Part shown: piece after piece, positions 60,404-64,000 of the stretch
How positions within the stretch are numbered: the first letter of the stretch is position 1
Layout of the letters: each line of letters opens with the position of its first letter
Assembly: GCF_965216415.1 (NCBI RefSeq)
Contig: NZ_CBDCFU010000002.1
DNA: 64,000 nt
Strand: one strand, 5' to 3'
Source of the DNA: Marivita sp003149565
GTDB taxonomy: Bacteria > Pseudomonadota > Alphaproteobacteria > Rhodobacterales > Rhodobacteraceae
Translations under genes and position numbers: made by a program
Notes under the pieces: generated by a model
Database searches by the model: none
What the model was told of the DNA's origin: nothing
Seen by the model: only the letters and a program-made list of their open reading frames with translations

Positions 60404-61363
60404 CTACTGGGCGGCAATCATCTCGGACTGACGCACGATCACTTCGGCCTGTTTGATCGACGCGATGTCGACGAGGCGGCCTTTGTAGACCGTCGCACCT
60501 TCGCCCTTGGCCTTGGCTTCTTCCATAGCTGCGAGAATCTCGCGCGCTTCGGTCACCGCGTCTTCCGACGGGGTGAAGACCTCGTTGGCCAAAGCCACCT
60601 GTTTCGGGTGGATCGCCCATTTTCCGACCATGCCCAGCGTGGCCGAACGCAGCGCCTGCGCGCGGAACCCATCGTCGTCCGAGAAATCGCCGAACGGGCC
60701 GTCGACCGGCAGCACGCCATGGGTGCGGCAGGCGGCGACAATGGCGGTCTGCGCCCAGTGCCACGGGTCGGACCAGTACTGCGCGCCCTCGTGCAGCATG
60801 TAGTAATTTGCCTGTGTGCCCCCGATGCCGGTGGTCTGCATGCCCATCGAGGCGGCGAAATCGGCCGCGCCGAGGCTCATCGCCTCAAGACGGGGTGTTG
60901 CGGCTGCGATTTCTTCGACATGGGCGATACCAGCGGCGGATTCGATGATGACTTCAAACGCGAGGCGCTTGGTCCGGCCTTTGGCGGCTTCAACTGCGCT
61001 GACCAGAGCGTCAACCGCATAGAGATCGCCGGCGCAGCCCACTTTGGGGATCATGATCTGGTCAAGCCGTTCCGGCGCGCGTTCCAGCAGATCGACCACA
61101 TCGCGATACCAGTATGGTGTATCAAGGCCGTTGATCCGCACGCTGAGGGTCTTGTTGCCCCAGTCGATGTCGCCGATGGCCTGAATGATGTTTTCGCGTG
61201 CACTGTCCTTATCGGACGGCGCGACGCTGTCTTCGAGATCGAGGTTGATCACGTCTGCGTCCGATTTTGCCATCTTTTCAAAGATCGCCGGGCGCGAGCC
61301 GGGACCGAAGAGTTGGCAGCGGTTTGGACGGGCAGGCGGAGTGGGCTGGATGCGGAAGGACAT
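60404..61363 (-). CDS. mcl1: L-malyl-CoA/beta-methylmalyl-CoA lyase
   Basis: 319 residues of the HpcH/HpaI-CitE superfamily, matching the Rhodobacter Mcl1 length. The enzyme splits malyl-CoA to acetyl-CoA and glyoxylate and beta-methylmalyl-CoA to propionyl-CoA and glyoxylate. The motifs are PGSRPAIFEKM, DVINLDLEDSVAPSDKD, LAFEVIIESAAGIA with its metal-binding Glu, and GKWAIHPKQV. ATG 61363 follows AAGAGG; the long upstream open frame is not used. It lies head-to-head with dgcN. It could serve glyoxylate assimilation or the ethylmalonyl-CoA pathway. Confidence 0.92.
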   Translation of the reverse strand: MSFRIQPTPPARPNRCQLFGPGSRPAIFEKMAKSDADVINLDLEDSVAPSDKDSARENIIQAIGDIDWGNKTLSVRINGLDTPYWYRDVVDLLERAPERLDQIMIPKVGCAGDLYAVDALVSAVEAAKGRTKRLAFEVIIESAAGIAHVEEIAAATPRLEAMSLGAADFAASMGMQTTGIGGTQANYYMLHEGAQYWSDPWHWAQTAIVAACRTHGVLPVDGPFGDFSDDDGFRAQALRSATLGMVGKWAIHPKQVALANEVFTPSEDAVTEAREILAAMEEAKAKGEGATVYKGRLVDIASIKQAEVIVRQSEMIAAQ

Positions 61364-61623
61364 GAGTGCCTCTTGGTAAGGATATTTCGTTTTGTGCTGT
61401 TCGGGGGTTATTAAATTGCGCGAGTTTCTGCAAGTGCATTTTGCACCTGCGGAATCGTCGCTGCTCTGCGGCGTGTTTGTGTGGCGCAAGATTCTTCGAA
61501 GGTGGCTGTAATTTCCGGAGAAATTTTGTGCAAACGGCAGTGATGACGGAGATGGAGGCAATGCAATTGATCCACTGGCCTGTCATTCTGCCGCCAGACA
61601 ATCCGCATTTTCAGGGGGCCACG

Positions 61624-62625
61624 ATGATCAAGACACCTTATCTTTTGTTTTTGGGCGACGCGCCGGACGGGCTTGCTGCCAAGGTGGCGCAGGGGATCAA
61701 GGACTGGCGTCCCGAGAACTGCGTGGGTCAGTTCCGCATGGAAGGCTGCAAAGCCGATCTTGGCCTGACCGATATGACCCTTGCAGAAGCGAAGGAGGCG
61801 GGCGCCAAGACACTCGTGGTGGGTGTCGCCAACCGGGGTGGCAAGATCAGCCAGGCGTGGAAAAAGGTTCTGGTGATGGCACTGGAGGAAGGGTTTGATC
61901 TGGCCTCCGGTCTGCACAACCTACTGCGCGATGAGCCCGATCTGGTCGCGGTGGCCGAAGCCACCGGCCGTGCGCTGCATGACGTGCGGGTGCCCGAGGT
62001 CGACTACCCGATTGCCGATGGTGTGAAGCGCACTGGCAAGCGGGTGCTGGGCGTCGGCACCGATTGTTCCGTTGGCAAGATGTATACTGGCCTCGCGCTC
62101 GACAAATCCATGCGCGACATGGGCATGAAAAGCACCTTCCGCGCCACCGGCCAGACTGGCATCCTGATCACCGGAGACGGCGTGCCGTTGGATGCGGTGG
62201 TGGCGGATTTCATGGCGGGCTCCATCGAATGGCTGACGCCGGACAATGACGCTGACCATTGGGATGTGATCGAGGGGCAGGGGAGCCTGTTCCACGTCTC
62301 CTTCTCGGGCGTGACCCTCGCGCTGATCCACGGGGGTCAGCCGGATGCGCTGATCCTCTGCCATGAGCCGACCCGCACCCACATGCGCGGTCTGCCGGGC
62401 TATGACCTGCCTTCGCTCGAAGCGCTGCGCGACATGGCGCTGCCTTTGGCGCGTGTCGCCAACCCGGATTGCGTAGTGGCGGGTATTTCGATCAACACCC
62501 AGCATATGGGTGAGGCCGAAGCGGTGGCCTATCTCAAAGAACTGGAGGATCGGATGGGCTTGCCTGCGGTCGACCCCTATCGTCACGGGGCCGATCGTCT
62601 GGCGGAGGCTTTGGCGGCATTGTAA
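61624..62625 (+). CDS. dgcN: DUF1611 protein, DgcN-type D-glutamate N-acetyltransferase
   Basis: 333 residues. It has the DUF1611 fold with an N-terminal Rossmann part and a P-loop-like GVGTDCSVGKMYT. ATG 61624 is chosen (MIKTPYLLFLGDAPDGLAAK) because it fits family length; an 86-codon upstream extension overlaps the mcl1 promoter. In marine bacteria DgcN acetylates D-glutamate and the neighbouring DgcA converts it to the L-form. The next gene is dgcA. Confidence 0.85.
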   Translation: MIKTPYLLFLGDAPDGLAAKVAQGIKDWRPENCVGQFRMEGCKADLGLTDMTLAEAKEAGAKTLVVGVANRGGKISQAWKKVLVMALEEGFDLASGLHNLLRDEPDLVAVAEATGRALHDVRVPEVDYPIADGVKRTGKRVLGVGTDCSVGKMYTGLALDKSMRDMGMKSTFRATGQTGILITGDGVPLDAVVADFMAGSIEWLTPDNDADHWDVIEGQGSLFHVSFSGVTLALIHGGQPDALILCHEPTRTHMRGLPGYDLPSLEALRDMALPLARVANPDCVVAGISINTQHMGEAEAVAYLKELEDRMGLPAVDPYRHGADRLAEALAAL

Positions 62626-62661
62626 TGACCTTGGGCGCGGCGTCTTTGATAGCGTCGCGTC

Positions 62662-62685
62662 TGCATATTTGAGAAAAGAAGAAGC
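62662..62685 (+). repeat. GCATATTT-NN-GAAAAGAAGAAGC repeat, copy 4
   Basis: GCATATTT, GA, GAAAAGAAGAAGC(A), 37 bases after the dgcN stop and directly before the dgcA ribosome site. Confidence 0.85.
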
Positions 62686-62699
62686 AGGGGGAGCAGCCC

Positions 62700-63662
62700 A
62701 TGATCGAGGTCACACGCGACGTGTTCCGGCTGGCGCAGGTGTTCACCATCTCGCGCGGCAGCCGGACCGAGGCCAAGGTGTTGACGGTGCGGGTGACGCG
62801 GGACGGGGTGACCGGCTGGGGAGAATGTGTGCCCTATGCGCGGTACGATGAGACTTTGGAGAGTGTCGAAGCGCAGATCCGGTCTTTGCCGGAAGGGATA
62901 GACCGGTCGGGGTTGCAGGAGGCGTTGCCCGCCGGGGCGGCGCGCAATGCGGTGGATTGCGCGCTGTGGGATCTGGAGGCCAAGCAGGCCGGGCGTCGGG
63001 TGTGGGAACTGGCGGGTCTGAGTGCGCCGAAGCCGGAGGTGACCGCCTATACATTGTCGCTCGACACGCCCGAGGCGATGCAGGCGCAGGCGGCGAAACA
63101 CGCGCATCGGCCATTGCTGAAGATCAAGCTGGGCACGCCGGACGACATGCCGCGTCTGGAGGCGGTGCGCGCTGGGGCACCTGATGCGCGGATCATCATC
63201 GATGCCAATGAGGGCTGGTCGGCGGAGGTCTATGCCGATCTTGCGCCGCATCTGCTGCGACTTGGGGTGGCGTTGGTTGAACAGCCCTTGCCTGCGGGTG
63301 AGGACGACGCGCTTTTGGGTGTCGACCGTCCCGTGCCGCTTTGTGCTGACGAGAGCTGCCATGACCGCGCGTCTTTGCCCAAGCTCAAGGGCAAGTATGA
63401 CATGGTGAACATCAAGCTCGACAAGACAGGTGGGTTGACCGAGGCCTTGGCGTTGCGCGACGCAGCGCGGGCCGAGGGATACGAGGTCATGGTGGGCTGC
63501 ATGGTCGGATCGTCTTTGGCGATGGCACCTGCGGTTCTGGTGGCGCAGGGGGCCGCGATCACGGACCTGGACGGGCCGCTTCTGTTGGCCGAAGACCGCG
63601 ATGCGGCTTTGGTCTTTGATGCCGCTGGGGTGCATCCTTCTGAGGCGGCGCTCTGGGGCTAA
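62700..63662 (+). CDS. dgcA: Enolase-superfamily epimerase DgcA (N-acetyl-D-Glu racemase / dipeptide epimerase type)
   Basis: 320 residues of the muconate-cycloisomerase subgroup. Catalytic Lys-x-Lys in LLKIKLG, metal ligands Asp in IIDANEGW, Glu in VEQPLPAG and Asp in CADESCHD, and Lys in NIKLDKTGG are all in place. The family includes Ala-Glu dipeptide epimerases, but pairing with dgcN supports N-acetyl-D-glutamate racemisation. The ATG at 62700 follows GGGGGAG. Confidence 0.88.
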   Translation: MIEVTRDVFRLAQVFTISRGSRTEAKVLTVRVTRDGVTGWGECVPYARYDETLESVEAQIRSLPEGIDRSGLQEALPAGAARNAVDCALWDLEAKQAGRRVWELAGLSAPKPEVTAYTLSLDTPEAMQAQAAKHAHRPLLKIKLGTPDDMPRLEAVRAGAPDARIIIDANEGWSAEVYADLAPHLLRLGVALVEQPLPAGEDDALLGVDRPVPLCADESCHDRASLPKLKGKYDMVNIKLDKTGGLTEALALRDAARAEGYEVMVGCMVGSSLAMAPAVLVAQGAAITDLDGPLLLAEDRDAALVFDAAGVHPSEAALWG

Positions 63663-63664
63663 CA

Positions 63665-64000
63665 CTAGTCGGTGCGTCGGTCGATGCAGGCTGTGTTGTT
63701 CTTCATTCGGAACTCGAAGCTGGCAACGGCTTCGGGATATTCGACCGCGACGCAGAGCGAAAACGCGTTTGATGATGTCCGCTCATAAATGATGGCGCTG
63801 GCAAATCCTGTGAGCCGGGACGGATTGCGGGCGCAGGTCATCGGATCAAGCAGTTCCGGCAGGTTTGTTCGGTCAAGCCCAGGGCATTGGGCCACGTCGT
63901 TGGCCAGCGTGCGCAGGTCGGATATTCGCCACTGGTCCCGCTGCTCCATCTGACCCTGGGCGGGGCCGCCGACACGCCAGAAGGCGAGGCCAAGTGAAAG
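63665..64000 (-). CDS. Partial gene, exported hypothetical protein
   Basis: At least 111 residues; the frame stays open to the window edge, so the true start lies outside. Residues just upstream of the Met at 63949 (LSLGLAFWRVGGPAQGQ) look like a signal-peptide end, so that Met is probably internal. The mature part is small, with four Cys. No family recognised. Confidence 0.6.
   Translation of the reverse strand, partial: LSLGLAFWRVGGPAQGQMEQRDQWRISDLRTLANDVAQCPGLDRTNLPELLDPMTCARNPSRLTGFASAIIYERTSSNAFSLCVAVEYPEAVASFEFRMKNNTACIDRRTD

Noticed and set aside
1..64000. tRNA, rRNA, prophage or insertion sequence genes
   Set aside because: I scanned the intergenic regions and saw no tRNA-like folds, transposase motifs, integrase or phage structural genes.

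Overview
The window looks like chromosomal DNA of a marine alphaproteobacterium of the Rhodobacteraceae (Roseobacter group). The grounds are high GC; the irr-fabA-fabB-fabI, phoH-ybeY-corC-lnt-metK and cmk-rpsA blocks; a DddL-type DMSP lyase; Mcl1-type malyl-CoA lyase; TRAP transport; a urease cluster with extra small genes; and a SAM/SAH riboswitch in front of metK. I see no rRNA, tRNA, insertion sequence, prophage or CRISPR array. Most of the window is dense housekeeping DNA with accessory islands set between or inside conserved blocks.

Layout. 0.2-3.8 kb: a 1201-residue secreted-type protein (glycosidase-like, SGNH-like and DUF4214 regions). 4.1-8.2 kb: irr, fabA, fabB and fabI, with the DMSP lyase gene dddL on the opposite strand between fabA and fabB. 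8.2-13.4 kb: a flavodoxin-reductase-like enzyme, a LOV blue-light histidine kinase, a putative glycosyltransferase, miaB and two envelope proteins sharing a WIDP(D/N)GC motif. 13.4-18.7 kb: phoH, ybeY, corC, lnt, riboswitch, metK. 18.8-25.3 kb: three exported-enzyme genes, then trmB, cmk, a Hint-domain gene and rpsA with a clear terminator, followed by a duplicated structured repeat. 25.5-28.3 kb: a minus-strand operon of a BKACE enzyme, a TIM-barrel isomerase and a fatty acid desaturase. 28.5-35.8 kb: an MltB-like transglycosylase and a urease operon (ureD-A-orf-B-orf-C-E-F-G). 35.8-38.6 kb: NUDIX, di-haem peroxidase, Sel1 protein and a hypothetical gene.

39.0-46.8 kb is the most interesting part. 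A minus-strand operon encodes an SsuD/SmoC-type FMNH2 monooxygenase, an aldo-keto reductase, a flavin reductase and a TRAP transporter (DctQ, DctM, DctP). A GntR regulator and a Gfo/Idh/MocA oxidoreductase diverge from it. Together they resemble an oxidative sulfoquinovose (or other sulfosugar) desulfurisation pathway with a TRAP importer and possibly an NAD-dependent sulfoquinovosidase. 46.9-55.0 kb: a BapA/LapA-like adhesin with Ig-like repeats and its own type I secretion system. 55.3-64.0 kb: dtd, accA, a LysE exporter with a divergent Lrp regulator, small genes, a lytic transglycosylase, a LysR regulator, mcl1, and a DgcN/DgcA pair for D-glutamate metabolism. The last gene runs off the window edge.

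A 23-24 bp intergenic repeat (GCATATTT-NN-GAAAAGAAGAAGC) occurs four times, each time just downstream of a gene and in that gene's orientation.
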